DNA of 64,000 bases from Siphonodentalium dalli (GCA_032622095.1 CP136061.1:1238001-1302000), one strand, 5' to 3'. Shown: positions 1 through 17,402, counted from the stretch's first letter. Program-made: numbers and translations. Notes: a model not told the origin generated them from the sequence alone.

Positions 1-513
1 AGTAAATACAGGTATACAGTAAATACAGGTATACAGCAAATACAGGTATACAGCAAATACAAGTATACAGTAAATACAGGTATACAGTAAATACAGGTAT
101 ACAGCAAATACAGGTATACAGTAAATACAGGTATACAGTAAATACAGGTATACAGTAAATACAGGTATACAGTAAATACACGTATACAGTAAATACAGGT
201 ATACAGTAAATACAAGTATACAGCAAATACAAGTATACAGTAAACACAAGTATACAGCAAACACAAGTATACAGTAAATACACGTATACAGCAAATACAC
301 GTATAGAGTAAATACAGGTATACAGTAAATACAGGTATACAGTAAATACAAGTATACAGTAAATACACGAATACAGCAAATACAAGTATACAGTAAATAC
401 ACGTATACAGTAAATATAAGTATACAGCAAATACAGGTATACAGTAAATACAGGTATACAGTAAATACACGTATACAGCAAATACAAGTATACAGCAAAT
501 ACAGGTATACAGC
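1..513. repeat. Duplicated block, copy 1 (partner 4540-5052)
   Basis: This block matches 4540-5052 at a fixed offset of 4,539 bp, which is 267 monomers. The match is anchored by rare substitutions present in both: AAACAC at 245 and 4784, an ATAGAG unit at 306 and 4845, CGAATAC at 370 and 4909, and AAATATAAG at 416 and 4955. The blocks diverge after 513. The left edge is cut by the window start, so the duplication may extend further. Confidence 0.9.
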
Positions 514-2261
514 AAATACAAGTATACAGCAAATACAAGTATACAGCAAATACAGGTATACAGTAAATACAGGTATACAGTAAATACAAGTATACAGCAA
601 ATACAGGTATACAGCAAATACAGGTATACAGCAAATACAAGTATACAGCAAATACAAGTATACAGTAAATACAGGTATACAGCAAATACAGGTATACAGT
701 AAATACAAGTATACAGCAAATACAGGTATACAGCAAATACAGGTATACAGTAAATACAAGTATACAGCAAATACAGGTATACAGCAAATACAGGTATACA
801 GCAAATACAGGTATACAGTAAATACAAGTATACAGCAAATACAGGTATACAGTAAATACAAGTATACAGTAAATACACGTATACAGCAAATACACGTATA
901 CAGTAAATACAGGTATACAGCAAATACAAGTATACAGCAAATACAGACATACAGTAAATACAAGTATACAGCAAATACAGGTATACAGCAAATACAAGTA
1001 TACAGCAAATACAGGTATACAGTAAATACAAGTATACAGCAAATACAGGTATACAGCAAATACAGGTATACAGTAAATACAAGTATACAGCAAATACAGG
1101 TATACAGCAAATACAAGTATACAGCAAATACAAGTATACAGCAAATACACGTATACAGTAAATACAGGTATACAGTAAATACAGGTATACAGCAAATACA
1201 GGTATACAGCAAATACAGGTATACAGCAAATACAGGTATACAGCAAATACAGGTATACAGCAAATACAGGTATACAGCAAATACAGGTATACAGCAAATA
1301 CAGGTATACAGTAAATACAAGTATACAGCAAATACAGGTATACAGCAAATACAGGTATACAGTAAATACAAGTATACAGCAAATACACGTATACAGTAAA
1401 TACAGGTATACAGTAAATACAGGTATACAGCAAATACAGGTATACAGCAAATACAGGTATACAGTAAATACAGGTATACATCAAATACAAGTATACAGCA
1501 AATACAAGTATACAGCAAATACAAGTATACAGTAAATACAGGTATACAGTAAATACAAGTATACAGCAAATACAGGTATACAGTAAATACAAGTATACAG
1601 CAAATACAGGTATACAGCAAATACAGGTATACAGCAAATACAAGTATACAGCAAATACAAGTATACAGTAAATACAGGTATACAGTAAATACAAGTATAC
1701 AGCAAATACAGGTATACAGCAAATACAGGTATACAGTAAATACAGGTATACAGTAAATACAGGTATACAGTAAATACACGTATACAGCAAATACAGGTAT
1801 ACAGTAAATACAGGTATACAGTAAATACAAGTATACAGCAAATACAGGTATACAGTAAATACAGGTATACAGTAAATACAAGTATACAGCAAATACAGGT
1901 ATACAGCAAATACAAGTATACAGCAAATACAGACATACAGTAAATACAAGTATACAGCAAATACAGGTATACAGCAAATACAAGTATACAGTAAATACAG
2001 GTATACAGCAAATACAGGTATACAGTAAATACAGGTATACAGTAAATACAGGTATACAGTAAATACAAGTATACAGTAAATACAGGTATACAGTAAATAC
2101 AGGTATACAGTAAATACAGGTATACAGTAAATACAAGTATACAGTAAATACAAGTATACAGTAAATACAAGTATACAGTAAATACAAGTATACAGCAAAT
2201 ACAGGTATACAGTAAATACAAGTATACAGCAAATACAAGTATACAGCAAATACAGGTATAC

Positions 2262-2448
2262 AGTAAATACAAGTATACAGCAAATACAGGTATACAGCAA
2301 ATACAGGTATACAGTAAATACAAGTATACAGCAAATACAGGTATACAGCAAATACAGGTATACAGTAAATACAAGTATACAGCAAATACAGGTATACAGC
2401 AAATACAGGTATACAGTAAATACAAGTATACAGCAAATACAGGTATAC
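2262..2448. repeat. Short higher-order repeat with a 3-monomer (51-bp) period
   Basis: Monomers run in the order T3/A11, C3/G11, C3/G11. This trio is repeated three times from 2262, followed by two further units of the pattern. The same trio occurs twice at about 698-799. It is the smallest regular higher-order period I found and shows recent local tandem duplication of three-monomer blocks. Confidence 0.85.
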
Positions 2449-3642
2449 AGTAAATACAGGTATACAGTAAATACACGTATACAGCAAATACAAGTATACA
2501 GCAAATACAGGTATACAGTAAATACAAGTATACAGCAAATACAAGTATACAGTAAATACAGGTATACAGTAAATACAGGTATACAGTAAATACACGTATA
2601 CAGCAAATACAAGTATACAGCAAATACAGGTATACAGTAAATACAGGTATACAGTAAATACAAGTATACAGCAAATACAAGTATACAGCAAATACAGGTA
2701 TACAGTAAATACAGGTATACAGTAAATACAAGTATACAGCAAATACAGGTATACAGCAAATACAGGTATACAGTAAATACAGGTATACAGTAAATACAGG
2801 TATACAGCAAATACACGTATACAGTAAATACACGTATACAGCAAATACAAGTATACAGTAAATACACGTATACAGTAAATACAAGTATACAGCAAATACA
2901 GGTATACAGTAAATACAGGTATACAGTAAATACAAGTATACAGTAAATACACGTATACAGTAAATACAAGTATACAGCAAATACAGGTATACAGTAAATA
3001 CACGTATACAGCAAATACAAGTATACAGCAAATACACGTATACAGTAAATACAGGTATACAGTAAATACACGTATACAGCAAATACAAGTATACAGCAAA
3101 TACAGGTATACAGTAAATACAGGTATACAGTAAATACAAGTATACAGTAAATACAGGTATACAGTAAATACAGGTAAACAGTAAATACAAGTATACAGTA
3201 AATACAGGTATACAGCAAATACAGGTATACAGTAAATACAGGTATACAGTAAATACAAGTATACAGTAAATACAGGTATACAGTAAATACACGTATACAG
3301 CAAATACAAGTATACAGCAAATACAGGTATACAGTAAATACAGGTATACAGTAAATACACGTATACAGCAAATACAAGTATACAGCAAATACAGGTATAC
3401 AGTAAATACAGGTATACAGTAAATACAGGTATACAGTAAATACAAGTATACAGTAAATACAGGTATACAGTAAATACAGGTATACAGCAAATACAAGTAT
3501 ACAGTAAATACAGGTATACAGTAAATACAGGTATACAGCAAATACAGGTATACAGTAAATACAGGTATACAGTAAATACAGGTATACAGTAAATACACGT
3601 ATACAGTAAATACAGGTATACAGTAAATACAAGTATACAGCA

Positions 3643-4055
3643 AATACAAGTATACAGTAAATACACGTATACAGCAAATACAAGTATACAGTAAATACAC
3701 GTATACAGCAAATACACGTATAGAGTAAATACAGGTATACAGTAAATACACGTATACAGCAAATACAAGTATACAGCAAATACAGGTATACAGTAAATAC
3801 AGGTATACAGTAAATACAAGTATACAGTAAATACAGGTATACAGTAAATACAAGTATACAGTAAATACACGTATACAGCAAATACAAGTATACAGTAAAT
3901 ACACGTATACAGCAAATACACGTATAGAGTAAATACAGGTATACAGTAAATACACGTATACAGCAAATACAAGTATACAGCAAATACAGGTATACAGTAA
4001 ATACAGGTATACAGTAAATACAAGTATACAGTAAATACAGGTATACAGTAAATAC
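3643..4055. repeat. Tandem pair of a 12-monomer (204-bp) block
   Basis: The sequence from about 3643 to 3851 is repeated from about 3847 to 4055 at an offset of exactly 204 bp. Each copy carries the rare ATAGAG unit (C17 changed to G) at 3723 and 3927. The same variant and a similar unit order recur near 4845 and 5406, so this block belongs to a family of related copies in the first 5.5 kb. Confidence 0.85.
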
Positions 4056-4539
4056 AGGTATACAGTAAATACAAGTATACAGTAAATACAGGTATACAGC
4101 AAATACAGGTATACAGTAAATACAGGTATACAGTAAATACAAGTTTACAGTAAATACAGGTATACAGTAAATACACGTATACAGCAAATACAAGTATACA
4201 GCAAATACAGGTATACAGTAAATACAGGTATACAGCAAATACAAGTATACAGCAAATACAGGTATACAGTAAATACAGGTATACAGTAAATACAGGTATA
4301 CAGTAAATACAGGTATACAGTAAATACAGGTATACAGTAAATACAGGTATACAGTAAATACAGGTATACAGTAAATACAGGTATACAGTAAATACAGGTA
4401 TACAGCAAATACAGGTATACAGTAAATACAGGTATACAGTAAATACAAGTATACAGTAAATACAGGTATACAGTAAATACAGGTATACAGTAAATACAAG
4501 TATACAGTAAATACAGGTATACAGTAAATACAGGTATAC

Positions 4540-5052
4540 AGTAAATACAGGTATACAGTAAATACAGGTATACAGCAAATACAGGTATACAGCAAATACA
4601 AGTATACAGTAAATACAGGTATACAGTAAATACAGGTATACAGCAAATACAGGTATACAGTAAATACAGGTATACAGTAAATACAGGTATACAGTAAATA
4701 CAGGTATACAGTAAATACACGTATACAGTAAATACAGGTATACAGTAAATACAAGTATACAGCAAATACAAGTATACAGTAAACACAAGTATACAGCAAA
4801 CACAAGTATACAGTAAATACACGTATACAGCAAATACACGTATAGAGTAAATACAGGTATACAGTAAATACAGGTATACAGTAAATACAAGTATACAGTA
4901 AATACACGAATACAGCAAATACAAGTATACAGTAAATACACGTATACAGTAAATATAAGTATACAGCAAATACAGGTATACAGTAAATACAGGTATACAG
5001 TAAATACACGTATACAGCAAATACAAGTATACAGCAAATACAGGTATACAGT
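4540..5052. repeat. Duplicated block, copy 2 (partner 1-513)
   Basis: This is the second copy of the block at the window start, in the same orientation and 267 monomers away. It shares four kinds of private substitution with the first copy (see 1-513) and the order of T/C and G/A/C monomer variants between them. The match is lost soon after 5052, where the partner carries a C3/A11 monomer and this copy a T3/G11 monomer. Confidence 0.9.
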
Positions 5053-8000
5053 AAATACAGGTATACAGTAAATACACTTATACAGCAAATACAAGTATAC
5101 AGCAAATACAGGTATACAGTAAATACAGGTATACAGTAAATACAAGTATACAGCAAATACAGGTATACAGCAAATACAAGTATACAGTAAATACAGGTAT
5201 ACAGTAAATACAGGTATACAGCAAATACAGGTATACAGTAAATACAGGTATACAGTAAATACAGGTATACAGTAAATACACGTATACAGTAAATACAGGT
5301 ATACAGTAAATACAAGTATACAGCAAATACAAGTATACAGTAAATACACGTATACAGCAAATACAAGTATACAGTAAATACACGTATACAGCAAATACAC
5401 GTATAGAGTAAATACAGGTATACAGTAAATACAGGTATACAGTAAATACAAGTATACAGTAAATACACGTATACAGCAAATACAAGTATACAGCAAATAC
5501 AGGTATACAGTAAATACAGGTATACAGTAAATACACGTATACAGCAAATACAAGTATACAGCAAATACAGGTATACAGTAAATACAGGTATACAGTAAAT
5601 ACACGTATACAGCAAATACAAGTATACAGCAAATACAGGTATACAGTAAATACAGGTATACAGCAAATACAAGTATACAGTAAATACAGGTATACAGTAA
5701 ATACAAGTATACAGCAAATACAGGTATACAGTAAATACAAGTATACAGTAAATACAGGTATACAGCAAATACAAGTATACAGTAAATACAGGTATACAGT
5801 AAATACAGGTATACAGCAAATACAGGTATACAGCAAATACAAGTATACAGCAAATACAGGTATACAGTAAATACAGGTATACAGTAAATACAGGTATACA
5901 GTAAATACAGGTATACAGCAAATACAGGTATACAGTAAATACAGGTATACAGTAAATACACGTATACAGCAAATACAGGTATACAGTAAATACAGGTATA
6001 CAGTAAATACAGGTATACAGCAAATACAGGTATACAGCAAATACAAGTATACAGCAAATACAGGTATACAGTAAATACAGGTATACAGTAAATACACGTA
6101 TACAGCAAATACAGGTATACAGCAAATACAGGTATACAGTAAATACAAGTATACAGCAAATACAGGTATACAGCAAATACAAGTATACAGTAAATACAGG
6201 TATACAGTAAATACAGGTATACAGCAAATACAGGTATACAGTAAATACAGGTATACAGCAAATACAGGTATACAGTAAATACAGGTATACAGTAAATACA
6301 CGTATACAGTAAATACAGGTATACAGTAAATACAGGTATACAGCAAATACAGGTATACAGTAAATACAAGTATACAGCAAATACAGGTATACAGTAAATA
6401 CAGGTATACAGTAAATACAGGTATACAGCAAATACAGGTATACAGTAAATACAGGTATACAGTAAATACAAGTATACAGCAAATACAGGTATACAGCAAA
6501 TACAAGTATACAGTAAATACAGGTATACAGTAAATACAGGTATACAGCAAATACAGGTATACAGTAAATACAAGTATACAGCAAATACAGGTATACAGTA
6601 AATACAGGTATACAGTAAATACAAGTATACAGCAAATACAGGTATACAGCAAATACAAGTATACAGCAAATACAGGTATACAGCAAATACAGGTATACAG
6701 TAAATACAGGTATACAGCAAATACAGGTATACAGCAAATACAAGTATACAGTAAATACAGGTATACAGTAAATACACGTATACAGTAAATACAGGTATAC
6801 AGCAAATACAAGTATACAGCAAATACAAGTATACAGCAAATACAGGTATACAGTAAATACAGGTATACAGCAAATACAGGTATACAGTAAATACAGGTAT
6901 ACAGTAAATACAGGTATACAGCAAATACAGGTATACAGTAAATACAGGTATACAGTAAATACAGGTATACAGTAAATACAGGTATACAGTAAATACAGGT
7001 ATACAGCAAATACAGGTATACAGTAAATACAGGTATACAGTAAATACACGTATACAGTAAATACAGGTATACAGTAAATACAGGTATACAGTAAATACAG
7101 GTATACAGCAAATACAGGTATACAGTAAATACAAGTATACAGCAAATACAGGTATACAGTAAATACAGGTATACAGTAAATACAGGTATACAGCAAATAC
7201 AGGTATACAGTAAATACAGGTATACAGTAAATACAAGTATACAGCAAATACAGGTATACAGCAAATACAAGTATACAGTAAATACAGGTATACAGTAAAT
7301 ACAGGTATACAGCAAATACAGGTATACAGTAAATACAAGTATACAGCAAATACAGGTATACAGTAAATACAGGTATACAGTAAATACAAGTATACAGCAA
7401 ATACAGGTATACAGCAAATACAAGTATACAGCAAATACAGGTATACAGCAAATACAGGTATACAGTAAATACAGGTATACAGTAAATACAGGTATACAGC
7501 AAATACAGGTATACAGTAAATACAGGTATACAGTAAATACAGGTATACAGTAAATACAGGTATACAGCAAATACAAGTATACAGTAAATACAGGTATACA
7601 GTAAATACAAGTATACAGTAAATACAGGTATACAGTAAATACAGGTATACAGTAAATACAGGTATACAGCAAATACAGGTATACAGTAAATACAGGTATA
7701 CAGTAAATACAAGTATACAGCAAATACAGGTATACAGCAAATACAAGTATACAGTAAATACAGGTATACAGTAAATACAGGTATACAGCAAATACAGGTA
7801 TACAGTAAATACAAGTATACAGCAAATACAGGTATACAGTAAATACAGGTATACAGTAAATACAAGTATACAGCAAATACAGGTATACAGCAAATACAAG
7901 TATACAGTAAATACAGGTATACAGCAAATACAGGTATACAGTAAATACAGGTATACAGCAAATACAAGTATACAGTAAATACAGGTATACAGCAAATACA

Positions 8001-11000
8001 GGTATACAGTAAATACAGGTATACAGCAAATACAGGTATACAGCAAATACAAGTATACAGTAAATACAGGTATACAGTAAATACACGTATACAGTAAATA
8101 CAGGTATACAGCAAATACAAGTATACAGCAAATACAAGTATACAGCAAATACAGGTATACAGTAAATACAGGTATACAGCAAATACAGGTATACAGTAAA
8201 TACAGGTATACAGTAAATACAGGTATACAGCAAATACAGGTATACAGTAAATACAGGTATACAGTAAATACAGGTATACAGTAAATACAGGTATACAGTA
8301 AATACAGGTATACAGCAAATACAGGTATACAGTAAATACAGGTATACAGTAAATACACGTATACAGTAAATACAGGTATACAGTAAATACAGGTATACAG
8401 TAAATACAGGTATACAGCAAATACAGGTATACAGTAAATACAAGTATACAGCAAATACAGGTATACAGTAAATACAGGTATACAGTAAATACAGGTATAC
8501 AGCAAATACAGGTATACAGTAAATACAGGTATACAGTAAATACAAGTATACAGCAAATACAGGTATACAGCAAATACAAGTATACAGTAAATACAGGTAT
8601 ACAGTAAATACAGGTATACAGCAAATACAGGTATACAGTAAATACAAGTATACAGCAAATACAGGTATACAGTAAATACAGGTATACAGTAAATACAAGT
8701 ATACAGCAAATACAAGTATACAGCAAATACAAGTATACAGCAAATACAGGTATACAGCAAATACAGGTATACAGTAAATACAGGTATACAGTAAATACAG
8801 GTATACAGCAAATACAGGTATACAGTAAATACAGGTATACAGTAAATACAGGTATACAGTAAATACAGGTATACAGCAAATACAAGTATACAGTAAATAC
8901 AGGTATACAGTAAATACAAGTAAACAGTAAATACAGGTATACAGTAAATACAGGTATACAGCAAATACAAGTATACAGCAAATACAGGTATACAGCAAAT
9001 ACAAGTATACAGCAAATACAGGTATACAGTAAATACAGGTATACAGTAAATACAAGTATACAGCAAATACAGGTATACAGCAAATACAAGTATACAGCAA
9101 ATACAGGTATACATCAAATACAGGTATACAGTAAATACAAGTATACAGCAAATACAAGTATACAGCAAATACAGGTATACAGCAAATACAAGTATACAGT
9201 AAATACACATATACAGTAAATACAGGTATACAGCAAATACAGGTATACAGCAAATACAGGTATACAGTAAATACAAGTATACAGCAAATACAAGTATACA
9301 GCAAATACAGGTATACAGCAAATACAGGTATACAGCAAATACAGGTATACAGCAAATACAGGTATACAGCAAATACAGGTATACAGTAAATACAGGTATA
9401 CAGCAAATACAGGTATACAGTAAATACAGGTATACAGTAAATACAGGTATACAGCAAATACAAGTATACAGTAAATACAGGTATACAGTAAATACAAGTA
9501 TACAGCAAATACAGGTATACAGCAAATACAAGTATACAGCAAATACAGGTATACAGTAAATACAGGTATACAGCAAATACAAGTATACAGCAAATACAGG
9601 TATACAGCAAATACAGGTATACAGTAAATACAGGTATACAGCAAATACAGGTATACAGCAAATACAAGTATACAGCAAATACAGGTATACAGCAAATACA
9701 CGTATACAGTAAATACAGGTCTACAGCAAATACAGGTATACAGTAAATACAAGTATACAGCAAATACAGGTATACAGTAAATACAGGTATACAGCAAATA
9801 CAAGTATACAGTAAATACAGGTATACAGCAAATACAGGTATACAGCAAATACAGGTATACAGTAAATACAGGTATACAGTAAATACAGGTATACAGTAAA
9901 TACAAGTATACAGCAAATACAGGTATACAGCAAATACAAGTATACAGCAAATACAGGTATACAGCAAATACAGGTATACAGCAAATACAGGTATACAGTA
10001 AATACAGGTATACAGTAAATACAGGTATACAGTAAATACAGGTATACAGTAAATACAAGTATACAGCAAATACACGTATACAGCAAATACAGGTATACAG
10101 CAAATACAGGTATACAGTAAATACAGGTATACAGTAAATACAAGTATACAGCAAATACACGTATACAGCAAATACAGGTATACAGCAAATACAGGTATAC
10201 AGTAAATACAGGTATACAGTAAATACACGTATACAGTAAATACAGGTATACAGTAAATACAGGTATACAGCAAATACAGGTATACAGTAAATACAAGTAT
10301 ACAGCAAATACAGGTATACAGTAAATACACGTATACAGTAAATACAGGTATACAGTAAATACAAGTATACAGCAAATACAAGTATACAGCAAATACAAGT
10401 ATACAGTAAATACAAGTATACAGTAAATACAGGCATACATCAAATACAGGTATACAGCAAATACAGGTATACAGTAAATACAAGTATACAGCAAATACAG
10501 GTATACAGCAAATACACGTATACAGTAAATACAGGTATACAGCAAATACAAGTATACAGCAAATACAGGTATACAGTAAATACAAGTATACAGCAAATAC
10601 AGGTATACAGTAAATACAAGTATACAGCAAATACAAGTATACAGTAAATACAAGTATACAGCAAATACAAGTATACAGTAAATACAAGTATACAGTAAAT
10701 ACAGGTATACAGCAAATACAGGTATACAGTAAATACAAGTATACAGCAAATACAAGTATACAGTAAATACAAGTATACAGTAAATACAGGTATACAGCAA
10801 ATACAGGTATACAGCAAATACAAGTATACAGCAAATACAGGTATACAGCAAATACAGGTATACAGTAAATACAAGTATACAGCAAATACAAGTATACAGT
10901 AAATACAAGTATACAGTAAATACAGGTATACAGCAAATACAAGTATACAGCAAATACAGGTATACAGCAAATACAGGTATACAGTAAATACAGGTATACA

Positions 11001-14000
11001 GCAAATACAGGTATACAGTAAATACAAGTATACAGTAAATACAGGTACACAGCAAATACAGGTATACAGTAAATACAAGTATACAGCAAATACAGGTATA
11101 CAGTAAATACACGTATACAGTAAATACAGGTATACAGCAAATACAAGTATACAGTAAATACAGGTATACAGCAAATACAAGTATACAGTAAATACAAGTA
11201 TACAGTAAATACAGGTATACAGCAAATACAGGTATACAGCAAATACAAGTATACAGTAAATACAGGTATACAGTAAATACAGGTATACAGTAAATACAGG
11301 TATACAGTAAATACAGGTATACAGCAAATACAGGTATACAGTAAATACAGGTATACAGCAAATACAGATATACAGTAAATACAGGTATACAGCAAATACA
11401 GGTATACAGTAAATACACGTATACAGCAAATACAGGTATACAGCAAATACAGGTATACAGCAAATACACGTATACAGCAAATACAGGTATACAGTAAATA
11501 CAGGTATACAGCAAATACAGGTATACAGTAAATACAAGTATACAGCAAATACAAGTATACAGCAAATACAAGTATACAGCAAATACAAGTATACAGCAAA
11601 TACAAGTATACAGCAAATACAGGTATACAGTAAATACAGGTATACAGTAAATACAGGTATACAGCAAATACAAGTATACAGTAAATACAGGTATACAGCA
11701 AATACAAGTATACAGTAAATACAAGTATACAGTAAATACACGTATACAGCAAATACAGGTATACAGTAAATACAGGTATACAGTAAATACAGGTATACAG
11801 CAAATACAAGTATACAGTAAATACAAGTATACAGTAAATACAGGTATACAGCAAATACAGGTATACAGCAAATACAAGTATACAGTAAATACAGGTATAC
11901 AGCAAATACAGGTATACAGTAAATACAGGTATACAGCAAATACATGTATACAGTAAATACAAGTATACAGCAAATACAAGTATACAGCAAATACAAGTAT
12001 ACAGCAAATACAAGTATACAGCAAATACAAGTATACAGCAAATACAGGTATACAGTAAATACAGGTATACAGTAAATACAGGTATACAGCAAATACAAGT
12101 ATACAGTAAATACAGGTATACAGTAAATACAAGTATACAGTAAATACAGGTATACAGTAAATACAAGTATACAGCAAATACAGGTATACAGTAAATACAC
12201 GTATACAGTAAATACAGGTATACAGCAAATACAAGTATACAGTAAATACAGGTATACAGCAAATACAAGTATACAGTAAATACAAGTATACAGTAAATAC
12301 AGGTATACAGCAAATACAGGTATACAGCAAATACAAGTATACAGTAAATACAGGTATACAGCAAATACAGGTATACAGTAAATACAGATATACAGTAAAT
12401 ACAGGTATACAGTAAATACAGGTATACAGTAAATACAGGTATACAGTAAATACAGGTATACAGTAAATACAAGTATACAGCAAATACAGGTATACAGCAA
12501 ATACAAGTATACAGCAAATACAGGTATACAGCAAATACAGGTATACAGTAAATACAAGTATACAACAAATACAAGTATACAGTAAATACACGTATACAGT
12601 AAATACAGGTATACATCAAATACAAGTATACAGTATATACAAGTATACAGCAAATACAGGTATACAGCAAATACAAGTATACAGCAAATACAAGTATACA
12701 GCAAATACAAGTATACAGCAAATACAAGTATACAGCAAATACAAGTATACAGCAAATACAGGTATACAGCAAATACAAGTATACAGCAAATACAGGTATA
12801 CAGCAAATACAGGTATACAGTAAATACAAGTATACAGTAAATACACGTATACAGTAAATACAAGTATACAGTAAATACAGGTATACAGCAAATACAAGTA
12901 TACAGCAAATACAAGTATACAGCAAATACAGGTATACAGCAAATACAGGTATACAGCAAATACAAGTATACAGTAAATACACGTATACAGTAAATACAAG
13001 TATACAGTAAATACAGGTATACAGCAAATACAAGTATACAGCAAATACAAGTATACAGCAAATACAGGTATACAGCAAATACAAGTATACAGCAAATACA
13101 GGTATACAGCAAATACAGGTATACAGTAAATACAGGTATACAGTAAATACACGTATACAGTAAATACAGGTATACAGTAAATACAAGTATACAGTAAATA
13201 CAAGTATACAGTAAATACAAGTATACAGTAAATACAAGTATACAGCAAATACAAGTATACAGTAAATACAAGTATACAGCAAATACAGGTATACAGTAAA
13301 TACAAGTATACAGTAAATACAAGTATACCGTTAATACAAGTATACAGTAAATACAAGTATACAGTAAATACAAGTATACAGTAAATACAGGTATACAGTA
13401 AATACAAGTATACAGTAAATACAAGTATACAGTAAATACAAGTATACAGTATATACAAGTATACAGTAAATACAGGTATACAGCAAATACAAGTATACAG
13501 TAAATACAAGTATACAGCAAATACAGGTATACAGTAAATACAGGTATACAGTAAATACAAGTATACAGTAAATACAAGTATACAGTAAATACAGGTATAC
13601 AGCAAATACAGGTATACAGTAAATACAGGTATACAGTAAATACAAGTATACAGCAAATACAAGTATACAGCAAATACAGGTATACAGTAAATACAAGTAT
13701 ACAGCAAATACACGTATACAGTAAATACAGGTATACAGCAAATACAGGTATACAGCAAATACAAGTATACAGTAAATACAAGTATACAGTAAATACAAGT
13801 ATACAGTAAATACAAGTATACAGTAAATACAAGTGTACAGCAAATACAGGTATACAGTAAATACAGGTATACAGTAAATACAGGTATACAGTAAATACAA
13901 GTATACAGCAAATACAAGTATACAGTAAATACAAGTATACAGCAAATACAGGTATACAGTAAATACAAGTATACAGTAAATACAAGTATACAGTAAATAC

Positions 14001-17000
14001 AAGTATACAGTAAATACAAGTATACAGTAAATACAAGTATACAGCAAATACAGGTATACAGTAAATACAAGTATACAGTAAATACAAGTATACAGTAAAT
14101 ACAAGTATACAGTAAATACAAGTATACAGCAAATACAAGTATACAGTAAATACAAGTATACAGCAAATACAGGTATACAGTAAATACAGGTATACAGTAA
14201 ATACAAGTATACAGTAAATACAAGTATACAGTAAATACAGGTATACAGCAAATACAGGTATACAGTAAATACACGTATACAGCAAATACAAGTATACAGT
14301 AAATACAGGTATACAGTAAATACAAGTATACAGCAAATACAAGTATACAGCAAATACAAGTATACAGCAAATACAAGTATACAGCAAATACAAGTATACA
14401 GTAAATACAAGTATACAGCAAATACACGTATACAGCAAATACAAGTATACAGCAAATACAAGTATACAGCAAATACAAGTATACAGTAAATACAAGTATA
14501 CAGTAAATACAAGTATACAGCAAATACATGTATACAGCAAATACACGTATACAGTAAATACAAGTATACAGTAAATACACGTATACAGCAAATACAGGTA
14601 TACAGCAAATACAGGTATACAGCAAATACACGTATACAGTAAATACAGGTATACAGCAAATACAAGTATACAGCAAATACAAGTATACAGCAAATACAAG
14701 TATACAGCAAATACACGTATACAGTAAATACACGTATACAGTAAATACAGGTATACAGCAAATACAAGTATACAGTAAATACAAGTATACAGTAAATACA
14801 AGTATACAGTAAATACAGGTATACAGTAAATACAGGTATACAGTAAATACAGGTATACAGTAAATACAGGTATACAGCAAATACACGTATACAGTAAATA
14901 CACGTATACAGTAAATACAAGTATACAGTAAATACAGGTATACAGTAAATACAGGTATACAGTAAATACAGGTATACAGTAAATACAGGTATACAGCAAA
15001 TACACGTATACAGTAAATACACGTATACAGTAAATACAGGTATACAGCAAATACAGGTATACAGTAAATACACGTATACAGTAAATACAGGTATACAGTA
15101 AATACACGTATACAGTAAATACAGGTATACAGTAAATACAAGTATACAGTAAATACAGGTATACAGCAAATACAAGTATACAGTAAATACAGGTATACAG
15201 CAAATACAGGTATACAGCAAATACACGTATACAGTAAATACAAGTATACAGTAAATACAGGTATACAGCAAATACAAGTATACAGTAAATACACGTATAC
15301 AGTAAATACACGTATACAGTAAATACAGGTATACAGCAAATACAGGTATACAGTAAATACAAGTATACAGTAAATACAGGTATACAGCAAATACAAGTAT
15401 ACAGTAAATACACGTATACAGTAAATACACGTATACAGTAAATACACGTATACAGTAAATACACGTATACAGTAAATACAGGTATACAGTAAATACAGGT
15501 ATACAGTAAATACAGGTATACAGCAAATACAAGTATACAGTAAATACACGTATACAGTAAATACAGGTATACAGTAAATACAGGTATACAGCAAATACAG
15601 GTATACAGCAAATACACGTATACAGTAAATACACGTATACAGTAAATACAAGTATACAGCAAATACAGGTATACAGCAAATACACGTATACAGTAAATAC
15701 AGGTATACAGCAAATACAGGTATACAGCAAATACAGGTATACAGCAAATACAGGTATACAGCAAATACACGTATACAGTAAATACAGGTATACAGCAAAT
15801 ACAGGTATACAGCAAATACACGTATACAGCAAATACAAGTATACAGTAAATACAGGTATACAGCAAATACACGTATAGAGTAAATACACGTATACAGTAA
15901 ATACAGGTATACAGTAAATACAAGTATACAGCAAATACACGTATACAGCAAATACAGGTATACAGTAAATACAGGTATACAGTAAATCCAGGTATACAGT
16001 AAATACAGGTATACAGTAAATACAAGTATACAGCAAATACACGTATACAGCAAATACAGGTATACAGTAAATACAGGTATACAGTAAATACAGGTATACA
16101 GTAAATACAGGTATACAGTAAATACAGGTATACAGTAAATACATGTATACAGTAAATACAGGTATACAGTAAATACAAGTATACAGTAAATACACGTATA
16201 CAGCAAATACAGGTATACAGTAAATACAGGTATACAGTAAATACACGTATACAGTAAATACAGGTATACAGTAAATACACGTATACAGCAAATACAGGTA
16301 TACAGTAAATACACGTATACAGTAAATACAGGTATACAGTAAATACACGTATACAGTAAATACAGGTATATAGCAAATACACGTATAGAGTAAATACACG
16401 TATACAGTAAATACATGTATACAGTAAATACAGGTATACAGTAAATACAAGTATACAGTAAATACAAGTATACAGTAAATACACGTATACAGCAAATACA
16501 GGTATACAGTAAATACAGGTATACAGTAAATACAGGTATACAGCAAATACAGGTATACAGCAAATACAAGTATACAGCAAATACACGTATACAGCAAATA
16601 CAAGTATACAGCAAATACAGGTATACAGCAAATACAGGTATACAGCAAATACAGGTATACAGTAAATACAGGTATACAGTAAATACAAGTATACAGTAAA
16701 TACAAGTATACAGTAAATACAAGTATACAGTAAATACAAGTATACAGTAAATACAAGTATACAGTAAATACAGGTATACAGTAAATACAGGTATACAGTA
16801 AATACAGGTATACAGTAAATACAGGTATACAGTAAATACAGGTATACAGTAAATACACGTATACAGTAAATACAGGTATACAGTAAATACAGGTATACAG
16901 TAAATACACGTATACAGCAAATACAAGTATACAGCAAATACAAGTATACAGTAAATACAAGTATACAGTAAATACAGGTATACAGTAAATACAAGTATAC

Positions 17001-17402
17001 AGTAAATACACGTATACAGTAAATACAAGTATACAGCAAATACAAGTATACAGTAAATACACGTATACAGTAAATACACGTATACAGTAAATACAAGTAT
17101 ACAGTAAATACACGTATACAGTAAATACACGTATACAGCAAATACAAGTATACAGTAAATGCAAGTATACAGTAAATACAAGTATACAGTAAATACACGT
17201 ATACAGCAAATACAAGTATACAGTAAATATACGTATACAGTAAATACATGTATACAGTAAATACATGTATACAGTAAATACAAGTATACAGTAAATACAA
17301 GTATACAGCAAATACAAGTATACAGTAAATACATGTATACAGTAAATACAAGTATACAGTAAATACAGGTATACAGGAAATACACGTATACAGTAAATAC
17401 AG

